Assembly: GCF_003473485.1 (NCBI RefSeq)
Contig: NC_053045.1
Span: 6,350,501 to 6,414,500, forward strand
Source: Medicago truncatula
Lineage: Eukaryota; Streptophyta; Magnoliopsida; Fabales; Fabaceae
Length of the DNA: 64,000 bases
Direction: 5' to 3'
Made by a program: the position numbers and the translations under genes. Below the pieces are notes generated by a model that ran no database searches, was not told the DNA's origin, and saw nothing but the letters and a program-made list of their open reading frames with translations. Positions 33,830-47,192 of this stretch are shown one piece after another. The first letter of the stretch is position 1; each line of letters opens with the position of its first letter.

Positions 33830-34882
33830 ATGGCTTCATTCACAACTACCCTTTACTTCAAATCCTTAATTTTCATCATTTTGTTCATAAAAACTTTATC
33901 TTTTGACCCAATTCCTTTGTTTTCCTTTGCTGATTTTGAAAAAGATCTGAAATTTAAGTCAAATGTGGAAATTTTTGGTAATGCAAAAGTTGTCAATGGT
34001 GAGTCCAAGATTCAATTCTCTGGTGAATCTGGGAGGGTGATTTACAAGAAACCCATCAAGGTTTTTCAAGGTAAACCTAAGCAATTAGTTTCATTTTCAA
34101 CTTACTTTACATTTTCAATCTCAATGGAAAATGAGGGTGGTTTAGCTTTTGTTATGATTCCAAATGGTGTTAAAAGTGTTAAAGGTGATGTTTTTAATCA
34201 AAGTTTATCTGGGTTTTCTCTTGGATTGAAAAATAATGGTTTTGAAGGTATAAGTGTTGAGTTTGGTGGTTATAAGGATGGTAAAAATGAGATTTTGATT
34301 AGAAATGGTGTTTCAAGTGAAAGCTACTTTACAAATTTGGCACTAAAAAGTGGTGAAAAGTTGCATACTTGGATTGATTATGAAGCAAGTTCAAGAAGGT
34401 TAGAAGTGAGATTGAGTAAACATGGAAATTCAAAGCCATTGGATCCATTGTTATGGCACAAAATTGACATATCTAATGTCTTGAAGGAGGAAGAAATGTT
34501 TGTTGGTTTTAGTCATGTGAAGGGGAATAATGCTTTTCTATATTCATGGAGCTTTGTTATGAGGAATTTTCCACCACATTCAATGCATTCAGAGCCACTT
34601 GATCCTAATGTTTCTGTTAAAAAGAGTGAAACTTCAATGGTTGTTAAACCAAAGGAAAAGGCAAAGAAGAATGATTGTGTTTTAAGAGTTCTTGCTGCAA
34701 TGATATTTGGCACTGGTTGTGGAGCATTGACAGCATTCACTGTGCTTTATTTGTGGACAATCTTTGGCAATAAACGTGGTGCAGTTGTTCCAGAAGGATG
34801 TTCTATGCAACCTTTAGATGTTGAGTATAGAAAAGTTAAAATTGTTGTAGATAGTAAAACCATTGGAGATGGTAATAAGTAG
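33830..34882 (+). CDS. Membrane-anchored L-type lectin-domain protein without kinase
   Basis: This encodes 350 aa in one exon. A signal peptide (about 1-24, ending TLSFD) is followed by a legume-lectin (ConA-like) fold at about 25-245, with motifs such as GGLAFVMIP, LSGFSLGL and LHTWIDYEASSRRLEVRLS. A linker, one membrane helix (about 287-308, with FGTGCGALTAF) and a tail of about 42 residues follow. Lectin receptor kinases carry a kinase after the helix; here it is absent and the gene ends naturally. The metal-binding stretch, normally VEFDT..N..D, reads VEFGGYKDGKNE, so Ca/Mn-dependent sugar binding is unlikely. From memory, Arabidopsis has a similar kinase-less lectin gene (At3g09190) near PTAC13 (At3g09210); the same pairing here suggests orthology. 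Likely a cell-surface protein of unknown partner. Confidence 0.9.
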   Translation: MASFTTTLYFKSLIFIILFIKTLSFDPIPLFSFADFEKDLKFKSNVEIFGNAKVVNGESKIQFSGESGRVIYKKPIKVFQGKPKQLVSFSTYFTFSISMENEGGLAFVMIPNGVKSVKGDVFNQSLSGFSLGLKNNGFEGISVEFGGYKDGKNEILIRNGVSSESYFTNLALKSGEKLHTWIDYEASSRRLEVRLSKHGNSKPLDPLLWHKIDISNVLKEEEMFVGFSHVKGNNAFLYSWSFVMRNFPPHSMHSEPLDPNVSVKKSETSMVVKPKEKAKKNDCVLRVLAAMIFGTGCGALTAFTVLYLWTIFGNKRGAVVPEGCSMQPLDVEYRKVKIVVDSKTIGDGNK

Positions 34883-35474
34883 ATCTTCTTGAGATAACTA
34901 TCTGGTTTGAAACTTGTTTGTAAATCTAGTAGGTTTTGATCTGTTGTATGATGATTCCTAATCTATATGCTTTTTATTACATTGTCTACTATATAAAGAG
35001 ACTCTAAATTTTGGTGTTTCCTGTATTTAGTAAGTTTTGCTCTTAAGAATTATCTATTTGTTTTTTCTTACAATGTCTTTGTTGATCAATTTGAGATTGA
35101 AATTAAATAAACTCTGCATCAAATGCTGCTTACTTTTTTTTATGAATGATGCCTCAAATTTAAGCGTTTAGTTTGTTTTAAAAGACCAATTGAAGTTGTA
35201 ACAAAAAAAGAGACCAGTTGAAGTTGTTGATGTATGTACTGGGTGGTTGCTGGCAGATTGTGAATTGGTAATTGTCCATTAGTCTTGGCTAAACATGTTG
35301 AAGCTTAAGGTTTTGCGAAACTTAAGTCTAGCCTTGGGTTTGTCATATGCTTATTTGTTAGGTCTGAGACCTCCCTTATAATTTAGGGTGGTAAAAAAAG
35401 CGTAGATACACTAGTCTGAACACGTCGGCTTGATACGCTTAATTTAGGGTGGTAACAAAATATATTAAACTTAT
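34883..35474. other. Lectin 3' region
   Basis: Contains the 3' UTR of the lectin gene. The motif aatttagggtggtaa occurs twice (near 35380 and 35440). No gene is seen. Confidence 0.4.
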
Positions 35475-35509
35475 GGTCTCGGCAGGATGCAGACCGGTGA
35501 CCTTCGGCT
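35475..35509 (-). pseudogene. tRNA-Ile 3'-half relic
   Basis: The sequence from ggtctcggcagg to gaccttcggct is a diverged copy of the 3' half of the adjacent tRNA at 35546. Both are preceded by a similar aaaatatat stretch. It looks like a small tandem duplication that caught only the T-arm and variable region. It lacks the 5' half and cannot fold as a tRNA. Confidence 0.75.
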
Positions 35510-35545
35510 ATGCTTGATTTTATTAAACAAAATATATCAGAATTA

Positions 35546-35619
35546 TGGTCCCGGCGGGGCTCGAACCCGCGACCTTCGGCTCATAAGACCAACGCTCTAA
35601 CCAACTGAGCTACGGGACC
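35546..35619 (-). tRNA. tRNA-Ile (anticodon UAU), copy 1
   Basis: The 74-nt minus-strand sequence folds as a cloverleaf. The acceptor stem is GGTCCCG/CGGGACC with discriminator A. The D-arm is GCTC...GAGC and the anticodon loop is CTTATGA with TAT at positions 34-36. The T-arm is GCGGG TTCGAGC CCCGC. UAU reads AUA isoleucine codons, a rare nuclear isoacceptor. There is no intron. A TTTT run lies about 12 nt after the 3' end as a pol III stop. A near-identical gene lies at 45711-45784. Confidence 0.92.
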
Positions 35620-36726
35620 TTACATTACTCTTCCTTTAGTGAAAATATTTAATAATTGCAAGGCTTATGTAAACATTGATCTCTTTTTTTTCTTCCTTCC
35701 TTTTTTGTCAAGGTATACACATACCAATTTAGAGGTGGCAAAATTGATCAACCCACTTTTTTTGTTTGTCCCACCATTAAATCCATCTCAAATGAGGCCG
35801 AGTGGGCCAACTTAGATAGTGGGTTGAAACTCCCACCTCGCCTGCGATCAATTAGTAGTTCAACAAAAAAAAAATTATGGTGTTTGGTCTATAAAACAAA
35901 ATTCTTCAAAACTAATTCATTGAAATTCAATGAAATCCAATAATTAGCCAAAAAAATTAGAATTGATTATAGATGTTTAAAGTGAATAAGGATATATTTG
36001 GTTGCTCTAGAGTATAATTGATTATAATACTCATATTTATTGTTGAACTTCTTTTTAGATGAATGTATTCAAACATAAATCTTTTTACCTTCAACTTATT
36101 TTTGGCTATAATCAATTCTCTCAAATATTCAACTTTTTACATAAATCTTTTGACACCAATGGTTGAAGGCAGTGGTTTATAGAAACAAGTTGTAAACATA
36201 AGTTCCAAAGCTCATTTCTCATGAAAGGGTCGCGATGCATTTAAGTTATTTTTCATTGATGAAAAACAAAATTAGTGCAGAGCACATAAACTAGAATAGA
36301 TAAAAATAACTAATATGAATTCATAAACTGATTGTCAATATTGGTTCTAGTCACGTCTTCAAGCAATAAACTGAACAGCTAAGATCAAATTCAAACTTAG
36401 GTCAAAGCAATATATTTGAGTATTGTTTTGTGGAAATATATTAAAGGGGGAGGCAGGCGATGTTCCACTTCTGCATTAGTATTTACCATCTATATAAGCA
36501 GCTTAACTAACCAACTTTTGGAACTCAAAAGACTAATTCTTAAAGTAATAATAGTTGTTTCAACAATAATATTGTCTTTTGATACCAACATTGTTACACA
36601 AACAGAAATGAAAACCAGAAACAATTTCATAACAGCCGGAACAAAAGTATTCCCTTACAACAGAGATTACGAACCGGCAACAGGAAGTTGCAGATGTGTT
36701 ATCCATTGCAAAAAGCATCAACATGC
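35620..36726. other. Spacer between tRNA and beta-tubulin 1
   Basis: 35620-35815 is homologous to 45785-45965, the flank of the second tRNA. The rest is AT-rich. About the last 165 bp (36560-36726) matches 50000-50185 and is the tubulin 3' UTR, conserved between the two tubulin genes. Confidence 0.55.
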
Positions 36727-39009
<2,283 letters not shown>

Positions 39010-39119
39010 CTTGTTGTGAAGAAACTGAAATTATGGTTTGAAATTTGAAGAGAGAAAGAGAGGGTTTGAAAATTAGGGTTTGGTGTGAGAAGAATGAGTG
39101 AAAAATGAAAGAGAGTGGT

Positions 39120-39128
39120 ATTTATTTG
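39120..39128 (-). promoter_or_regulatory. TATA-like motif of beta-tubulin 1
   Basis: An AATAAATA-type motif on the minus strand lies about 110 bp before the ATG, the same distance as the better TATA box of copy 2. Weak match. Confidence 0.3.
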
Positions 39129-39299
39129 TTTAATTTGAATTTGAGATTTTGGGAAATGAAATTCAAATTTGAAATGACAACTGTTTTTTGTGGGACCTAC
39201 TTTTGAGAGGGAGGGAGGGAAAAAAGGACAGATTATTAGAGTGCCGAATTTGCATATGATTTTTTTCTTACTTTGGTCAAAACTCAAACGGCCAAATTT

Positions 39300-39843
39300 T
39301 ATTGAGAATTGAAAACTTTTTTTTAGTACATAGATTTGAAGCTTATTGTTTTCTCCAAAAAAATTAAAAATTATTTAATTAATTTAAGTATGCTTTTTGG
39401 AAGAGTGAAAAGTTATCTGCGAAAAAAATTAAAAATATAGTCTTTTTTTGACAAGATTAAAAAATTAGTCTTGTTCATATGATTTTTTTTATCTAGATTC
39501 ATGTATAAAATTAGTCATATCTTACAAATCATCCACCATCTTAATTGAACTATAAATTTGTATGTTATAATCAATTTTAAAATTAAAAGGTAAAATAGTA
39601 ACTTCATTAGAATTACTCTGAGTCTCCAAAATTAATTTTTCAAAAAAATACTAAACATAATTTTATAGAGTTAGAATTGCTTATGACATTTAAAAATAAA
39701 TTATAAGACATTTAGCCCTAAAAAAACTTATAAGACATTTAAATGTGAAATCAAAACCATGGTATCAAGTGGCAACAATCTAGGTTTCTGTGGTTTCACG
39801 AGGGGAATTTCAACTCAATTTTGTTATGGACGATGGTTAGTAG
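39300..39843. other. Gene-free AT-rich DNA
   Basis: Distal promoter of beta-tubulin 1 and intergenic sequence; nothing recognisable. Confidence 0.4.
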
Positions 39844-40646
39844 CAGTGGTGTATTTAGGATCCTGAAGAAGAGGTGTAAACATTTTCGTCTTATAAAGTT
39901 TGATTTTTTTTACTCGAATAATTTTTTCTGCACAATCTAGTCATATTTTGTCTACACAAATGATTTATTTATGTCAATGTTATCAGTTAAACTTTTTTTT
40001 TACAAGTTATTTCACTTATTCTAAGATCTACCTTTTAAAATTTGAATGAGTAAATAACAAATACATGTTGATCAAGGCATAGTCTTTAAAGATAGAGAGC
40101 AAAACAAGGCAAAATAGAAGAAAACATAATACTACTATGATCTTTGTTATAAGATAAAGTTAATTTTTTAAATTCATTCAATAAATAATGTATCTAATCT
40201 ATATTAAGAACTACATACATTATTTATTCAATAAATTTAAAAAATGAAATCTATCTTATATTAGAGACCAGATGGAGGTCATCGTGAGCTTAGCTCAGTT
40301 GCTATGGACAATACATAATATATGGAAGGTCCGGGGTTCAAACCTCGACCACCACCAAAAAAAAAAAAAAAGACCAGATGGAGTAAAAGGGATAAGGAAA
40401 AAATGAGACAAAAGCAACAAATAATTACAAATGAAGTAATACAATATATATTTCATTTGTACAAGTATGACAAAGATGTTACAATGACGCGTCAGAAAAG
40501 TTACCTTAAAGCTGGACCCCCCTCAGTTGAGGCGAGAGTTCTTTGGGCCTAATGTGCAGAATGCAAAAGAGTAGATATATTAGTGCAATTGTTTAAAATT
40601 GAGGGTTAGCAGGTGCACACCTGAGTACACACTGGATCCGCCCCTG
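39844..40646. mobile_element. hAT-type non-autonomous element (803 bp), older
   Basis: Left end CAGTGGTGTATTTAGGATCC and right end GTGTACTCAGGTGTGC-side sequence closing in CTGGATCCGCCCCTG form the inverted pair typical of plant hAT elements (CAGGGGCGGATCCAG). The flanking 8 bp are GTTAGTAG and GTCAATAG, 6 of 8 identical, which suggests an old insertion. A SINE sits inside at 40278-40370. There is no transposase. Confidence 0.75.
40278..40370 (+). mobile_element. Very short tRNA-derived SINE (93 bp)
   Basis: It starts GTCATCGTGAGCTTAGCTCAG (A-box), continues to the B-box GGGGTTCAAACCTC, then caccacc and a 15-base A tail. The 13-bp target duplication AGACCAGATGGAG is perfect (40265-40277, 40371-40383). 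The head is shared with the SINE at 25383, but the body downstream of the B-box is almost absent. Confidence 0.93.
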
Positions 40647-40654
40647 GTCAATAG

Positions 40655-41577
40655 GAGGCGTCATAATTCAATTGTGTATTAACAACAATGGTGTTTAACT
40701 TAAAGGTGTAGAAGGTGTTAGACATTTTGTTTTCAATCTATTTGATAATCAATTTAAAAGTGTTAGAAGAATCCGATCAGGAGCGAAGAATTTGCATTTC
40801 AATTCTCTTGGTGACAACATGTCTTAGATGTTGGTTCTTTCTTTTAGTGAAGAGGAAGATAAACATGTGCTGTGGGAATGTGATACCTGCAAAAGTTCAG
40901 GTTCATATGATGTCAATTTCGATTTCTTAACAGAATTTTAAGTTTAAGGGGAATTTTATGAGATTCTTGACCGAAGTCCATGCTAATAGGAGATTGGTGA
41001 ATGTAGTCAACGACACTTTTATTATTTTTGTTCCAAAAGTTGATAATGCATAACCCTTTTCCGAGTTGTCATATGATTTCACTTGTGGCGTGTGCCTTAG
41101 AAACTTTATCATTAGAAAATGTCTTAAGCACGTTTGGAGGAATTGATTTGGGTAAATGCTAGAAAATATTTTAATCTGAAATCTTTGGAATATTTGCAAA
41201 GTTAAGATGAATTTCCAAACATTGTCGAACTTCATCTAGGGTGGGTAGAAAATCTTATGAGCCGATGTGTATCTCAGTTATTGTGTATATTAGAATGCTT
41301 AGTTCGATGATTTAGAGTGGTTCCTATTGTAAATCTTACATGCTGTAGAGTTTTTCAGGTACAAGGAAAACTGAGTTATTATAAAGGTACTTTCTGTTGG
41401 AACATTGATGTGATGTTGGATGAAAAATTGGAAGATTAAATACCAAGTAATTATACTTTGATATAATGTTGTGTGAATTGAAAAAATGGGGGTCCCACAT
41501 AAAATAGAACACACATTAGTAGTGTTTAAATTATGGTATTTAATTTTAAATACTTGATAATGATAAAAATAATAGTA
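40655..41577. other. Unassigned intergenic DNA
   Basis: No domain was recognised. 41460-41577 and 42998-43130 are the two sides of the DNA split by the Emigrant-like element. Confidence 0.35.
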
Positions 41578-42997
41578 CAGTAGAAACTCTATAAATTAAT
41601 AATGTCGGGACCGGAGAAATTTATTAATTTAGAGAGTTATTAATTTATCGATAAATTAATAATTATTAATTTAAAGAGTTTTTAAGTAATTATACTGTAC
41701 ATACCAAACAAAAAAGCAAATTAGTCTATGTCTCTTAGAATTACGTTGCACCAAATCTTGAGACTCAATGTAAATTAATAAATATTGTATTCATATCCAT
41801 TGGAAATATGACTTTTGACTTTTGAAGTGTATAGTAAATGTAAACAAGTGGAATGTTCAATGTATTCTTAAGCAAGTTTGGCATATATAAATTACATGAA
41901 TGTGTTAAAAGTATTCAAACCATATCTCACTCACGAGATAGCTTCTCATCTAAAAGGTGTTGCAAAATCAACTATGTCAGATCAAATACGTAAGGAGTTG
42001 TGCGAGTACAAGAGAGATAATCCTGCAAGCACACAAAAAGACTTGCAGAGATGGCTTGAGGGAAAATTTCAGTTGAAAGTTAGTCAAGGAACAATATCAA
42101 ACACACTTAAGCGGTCAAATGACTATCTCTCTGCTGAAATAGAAAAGAGAAGAGCGGAGATCAAAAGACACAAACCAGCAAAATATCCTGACATGGAGAA
42201 GGTTGTTTATGAGTGGTTTCTACAGCATCAAGAACGTGTGAATATCACAGGAGAATTAATTTTGCAGAAGGCAAGAGATACAATGTCCTTGATGCTATCA
42301 ATTTGGCAATCCCAGCTTGGACGATAGATGTTCGAAAAGAAACAATAGCGAATTGCTTCCGACACTGTAAAATTCGTTCAGCTAGTGACGTTGTAGGAAA
42401 TTTGGATGAATCCACTTTTGATGAAGAAACTCAAGACCTCCAGACTATGATCAATCAATGTGGCTATCGTAATAAGATGAATATCGACAATCTAATGAAC
42501 TACCCAGGTGAAAATGAAGCATGTTCGGAGGTTCAGAGTTTAGAAGATATTGTGCGTACTATCATTGAGAACAATGCAGAGGATGACAACGAAGATGATA
42601 CGGTGTCTTTGGAGCCTGTTACGCGAAAGGAAGCACTTATGGCGTCGAACACTCTTCACAACTTTATGATACAATACAAAAATACAACACCTCAGCTATT
42701 GGATGCAATAAGAAAAGTTAGAGATGAGCTCCAAACAGACTTGAATTTTAAAGGAAAACAAACAACTATTGAATCATATTTCAACAAAGTGTAATATTTT
42801 TTTTTCAGTTTCTATGAATTATTAATTTATGATTTTCTTGGGACCGAAAATTATAAAGGGATCTCCCAAAAAATTATTATCTTATTATTTTATCGAATTA
42901 TTCAATTTTTTACACTGGCCCAAGTCGGGATCGAACAAATTTATTATTTTAGAGAGTTTATTAATTTACCGAGTATTAATTTAAAGAGTTTCTACTG
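41578..42997 (+). mobile_element. Emigrant/Lemi1-type pogo element, internally deleted (1420 bp)
   Basis: The ends CAGTAGAAACTCTATAAATT and the inverted match AATTTAAAGAGTTTCTACTG are flanked by TA on both sides. This fits the Tc1/mariner superfamily and closely follows the Arabidopsis Emigrant/Lemi1 terminus. Inverted similarity continues inward for about 70 bp. The left part (41878-42285) encodes the helix-turn-helix and CENP-B-type DNA-binding region (TQKDLQRWLEGKF...SQGTISNTLKRS, then KYPDMEKVVYEWFLQHQ). The right part, in another frame (to 42794), encodes the region after the catalytic core (IPAWTIDVRKETIANCFRHCKI to the C-terminus). The DDE/D catalytic domain between them is missing, so it cannot transpose itself. 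Confidence 0.9.
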
Positions 42998-42999
42998 TA

Positions 43000-43960
43000 A
43001 TTATTATTTTATTCGAGAATATCACTTTCCATAAATTTAGCTTATGATGATTGTGATAAGAATAATAATTTAATTATTATTATATTTCCTTCATTCAAAT
43101 CCAATAGTTTGTTTCCTCCACTTTTGTGGATTTGTTTCTTTTGATCCTATCCACAAGTGTTGTTGAACTGATTAATGGATAAACTTCATTTTAATCTTAT
43201 CCATTAGAGTAACTGTTGTCACAATATTTGCTAAAACAATTACAGAATCTCCATATAAATAGAGGACTCCACTTAGTTCAAAAACACACTGAAATTCACA
43301 GTTGATGCTTCCTGTGTTTTTCCTCTCTTCTCCCTCCTTCGACTTGTGTTGACAAGTCCTTCTCCTTTTTCTACTCTTTTCTGTCCATTCGGAATTAAAA
43401 GTGTTCTTAAGACCATAGTCCCTTTTCGGTTTAATGTCCCTTCGGAATTAAGAATGGTCTTAAAACATAGTCCCTTCGATAATATATGTCCCTTCAAAAT
43501 AAAGAGTACTTTTAAGATCATAGTCCCTATTTGGAATAACAATGTCCCGTCGAAATTAAGAATGATCTTAACGGTATATATAAAAAGTATTTCAATATTT
43601 TTCTATTTGAGGAGAAATGGTGGTATCACCATATTTGAGTGGTCGTGGTACCATTTTGATAGTTTGAAAAACTTAAAATTAGAACGGTGTTAACACCATA
43701 TTTGAGTGGTCTCAGCACCATAACAGAGTGGTAACAATACCATATTAAAGTGGTTTAAGTATTAAAGAGTGGTCTTAGTACCATATTTGGAGGTGTAATT
43801 CTTGAACGATTTTCTACAGTGCAGTAGTTAATCGAACAGTTGCAGCTGGGCTTGTTTTATCCTGGAGGCGGTGTGGTTGATAGTCTGCCTTGCACAATTT
43901 TGAGCAGTGCCACTAAACATCTTAAAGAGAGCGACCTGGTCGTGACTCAACCTGGTAACA
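43000..43960. other. LTR-like region with internal tandem repeats
   Basis: 43380-43570 repeats a (c)atagtcccttc...gaattaag motif. 43620-43795 repeats a (c)accatatttgagtggt motif. The texture suggests a long LTR or untranslated region of a retrotransposon fossil, with the Emigrant-like element inserted next to it. No ends were defined. Confidence 0.4.
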
Positions 43961-44824
43961 ACTTCGGTAGATAATAGAATTTGAAACTCCAAATACAACA
44001 GTTTGGAAATCTAAAAACAACACTCTCTAACAACATCATACTTACACAAGTGCTATGATTGGTGTATGTGTTTATTTGTGTGCTTTTTGTGAATAAACAT
44101 GTTATGTCTAATTGCGTGCCCATTTGAGAATGTGTGCTTTCAATTTGATTGTTTATACGTTGAAATGATGTTTTCATGGAACTGTGAATAACCACAATGA
44201 AAATCATTTTGTGCACAATTGGGGTTATACATGATCATTGTGATGTTAGTATATTGATTGTTGATTTCATATATTTGAAATAAGAATATGATTGATGAAA
44301 ATGTTGTGCGTTGATTGTGAAAATGTTACTACATATGATTGATGAATATATACATAAACAAGCATGTTCTTGAGATTCATATGTGTTAGATTGGTATGTA
44401 GATTGTTGCGTTAGCATATATGGCAAATCATATGCTCATGCATTCAATATGATCATGAGATATTACACTTTATTGTTAGTTCTTGAGAGACTACACCCTC
44501 CGGTTGGTTCGTGAGAGACTACACTTGTGTTGGTTTGTAAAGACTACACATTTTAGTAGATCGGCTTGATAGCCTAAAAGCTAAAAGGTTTTTTTTTTGT
44601 ATGGTTTGTGACCTTGTCATTTTAACCAGACTTTTAAAAAAGTTTAAGTGTCCTCTATCTAAAAAAAGTTGAACCTAGCCTTAAAGTCTAGTCTGATCTA
44701 TTCTCACCCTTAGGTACCAATGATAAAAAAAAAAATTGAAATACAATGTAAATAGATCAAAAGGAGGATGTCCTTGCTTGATATGAGAAAAAGTAACTTT
44801 ATATGCATGCGTATATAATTATAA
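43961..44824. other. Gene-free DNA
   Basis: A repeated gagagactacac motif occurs at 44487, 44513 and 44547. Otherwise unassigned. Confidence 0.35.
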
Positions 44825-45645
44825 GGTGCCATTTCACATGGGAAAGGTGAAAACCTTCCCACCATAGGAAAAATGTTTTTAACCATTAGATTAATTGAAG
44901 ACTACACATTTAGTCATACTCTCTCCACACTATATTATTTTTTTACCACCCTTTCTCTCTCCCCACTCACCCATCATCACCAGCAACATCACAGCCACAT
45001 CCCTCTTCTCTATCAGCTACCAACACATTTTCTCTCAACAACAGTATGTTCTAACAACACTCCAACTTCACCACTCTTATCAACCATTTCATCCCAAACA
45101 GTAAACTCTCATAACACATCTCATTCCAAAATCTTGATTTTGCAGTAAACATCAATAATTGGTTGATTTTAAAGTTGGGCAATTGAAAACTCTATTTTTC
45201 ATTCATGATTTCATCATAGAAATTCATCAATCTCTTCTTCTCAACAACTTAACCATTAATCTTGAACATAATGTTTTTATATTTAAGTAAGTTAATGTTT
45301 TTTTTAATGGAAACAATTTATTTGATTTTTGGTGTTTTGTTGTAAGATTTATAGAGGTTCTTCGTCAAAGTGAAAATTGTTGAATAATAGATTTATGGAT
45401 GCAATAAAGGGGGTAAGGTTGTGAGGGCGGTGCTATGGTGAATTTGATGTTGCAACCTTGCAGATGATGGTGGGTGAATGGGGACATGGAGGAGAGAGAG
45501 AGAGAGAGAGAGAGACAATAGTGGTGGAATAGTGTAAAAAGGATATAATATATTATGGAAAGAGTATGTCTTCATTTCATCTTATGGTTAAAAGCACTTT
45601 TTTCATGGTGAGAAGATTTTCACATTTCCCATGTGAAATGCCACC
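44825..45645. mobile_element. Mutator-type MITE with pyrimidine-rich interior (821 bp)
   Basis: The ends GGTGCCATTTCACATGGGAA and TTCCCATGTGAAATGCCACC continue as an imperfect inverted repeat for about 70 bp. The 9-bp target duplication TAATTATAA is perfect (44816-44824, 45646-45654). The interior is CT/CA-rich and includes a (GA)n run near 45490, giving spurious open frames on both strands. Confidence 0.9.
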
Positions 45646-45710
45646 TAATTATAAAACGAGTCTTTAAAATTTGATTCACTAACTTTTTTTGTTACAAATA
45701 AATGAAATTA

Positions 45711-45784
45711 TGGTCCCGGCGGGGCTCGAACCCGCGACCTTCGGCTCATAAGACCAACGCTCTAACCAACTGAGCTACAGGACC
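45711..45784 (-). tRNA. tRNA-Ile (anticodon UAU), copy 2
   Basis: Identical to copy 1 except that the sixth acceptor-stem pair is U-G instead of C-G (5' end GGTCCTG). The cloverleaf, the TAT anticodon in CTTATGA, the T-arm and discriminator A are kept, so it should still fold. Unlike copy 1, no TTTT run is seen within about 20 nt downstream. Its flanks (45785-45965) match 35620-35815. Confidence 0.9.
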
Positions 45785-46640
45785 TTACATTTATTTAACT
45801 TTAGTGAAAATTTGAAATGATTGCAACGCTCATGGAAACATTGATCTCTTTTTGTTTTTTTTAATCAATGTATGCATACCAATTTATGAGTGGCAAAATT
45901 GGTCAACCCGCTATTTTTTTTCCTGCCATGAACCCATCTAAAATGAAGCAGACTGGGCCAACATATCCAATAATCATTACACAAACAATACAATTCAAAG
46001 TATATTGCCATGTAGCAGAAAATATAACTTCACAGAAAAATAATTGTAAATATAGATGTTTTAAATCTATCTAACAAATCAACATTTCCTACCCCATTTT
46101 TTAAATGGGTTAAGCAAGGCTAACCAATTTTATTTTTCTTTTCTTATGGCAAATATTATTCTCGACGAGGTATACAAGAAGCACTAGAATTCGCGGAAAA
46201 AAGGGGAAAAAATACAATAAAAGCGCCGCATATATACGGGACACCTAAAACAACACACTATAAAAAACCCCAAAAACCGGATTAAGATATAGAGGCCAAC
46301 ATTTACATGCAAAAACCAAATTAAATGATAGGATACAAAATCTCAACTCTTTCCGATGAAAATAATGGTTTACTCATACGACTGAATCTATTTTGCCACC
46401 TACATACAAATAAATATGTTTATAACAATATTGTATCGAAAATTTAAGGATTTTTTTTTTTTAGAGAAAAATTTAAGGATCTTAAATATAACAAATTAGA
46501 GAAGAATATAAAGCAAACAATTGGGTTAAGGATGGCCACAATTTTTTAAAAAGTATAAACTTACTACATAAATAATTTTTTAAGCAATAATTATTTTTTC
46601 AATCTTGTTTTTCGAAATGAGTTATGAAATGATATTTCAC
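45785..46640. other. tRNA copy 2 flank and AT-rich DNA
   Basis: 45785-45965 duplicates the flank of tRNA copy 1. Beyond that no gene or element is recognised. Confidence 0.45.
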
Positions 46641-46654
46641 TCGTGATCATTGTG

Positions 46655-47192
46655 GGCAAAATGAGTGCCTACTTTTGATATGGATCCCCCGTGATCTCTA
46701 ATCTCACACAACTATAAATTGTTAATAGTATCATTGTGAGCATAGCAAAATACGTTACTTGTTTTATGAATTGGATGAATCTGTCTTGTAATAGTGTGCT
46801 GCTCATTGAGGGCTTAACTTGGATATGAATGCCCCGTGATCTCTAGTCTCACAAAACCATGAATTGTTGATATAATCATTGTGAGGGTAGCAAAATAAGT
46901 TATTTGTTTTTGGATGAGACCATCTCGTAATGATGTGTTTCTCATTGAGTCTCTAATTTGGATATGGATACCTCATGATCTGTAGTTTCACAAAACCATA
47001 AGTTGTTGATCATTGAGAGAGAGAGTAGTAAAATAAGTGATTTATTTTATGAATTGGATGACACCATCTCGTAATGGTGTGTTGCTCATTGAGTGCCTAA
47101 TTTCGATGTGGATGCCTCATGATTTCTAGTCTAACACATCCATAAATTGTTGATAGTATCATTGTGGGAGTAGCAAAATACATCATTTGTTT
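46655..47192. repeat. Minisatellite, about 140-bp unit, nearly 4 copies
   Basis: Units share ctcattgag, then ggatatggat, a (c)(c)tcatgatct segment, tcacaaaaccat, ttgttgat and tagcaaaata. ctcattgag occurs at 46802, 46941 and 47085, giving spacings of 139 and 144. A further partial unit appears at 48030-48072, after the interrupting DNA. Confidence 0.85.

Noticed and set aside
46655-47192. Regular repeats suggesting a CRISPR array
   Set aside because: Units are about 140 bp, imperfect and without unique spacers. This is a plant minisatellite.
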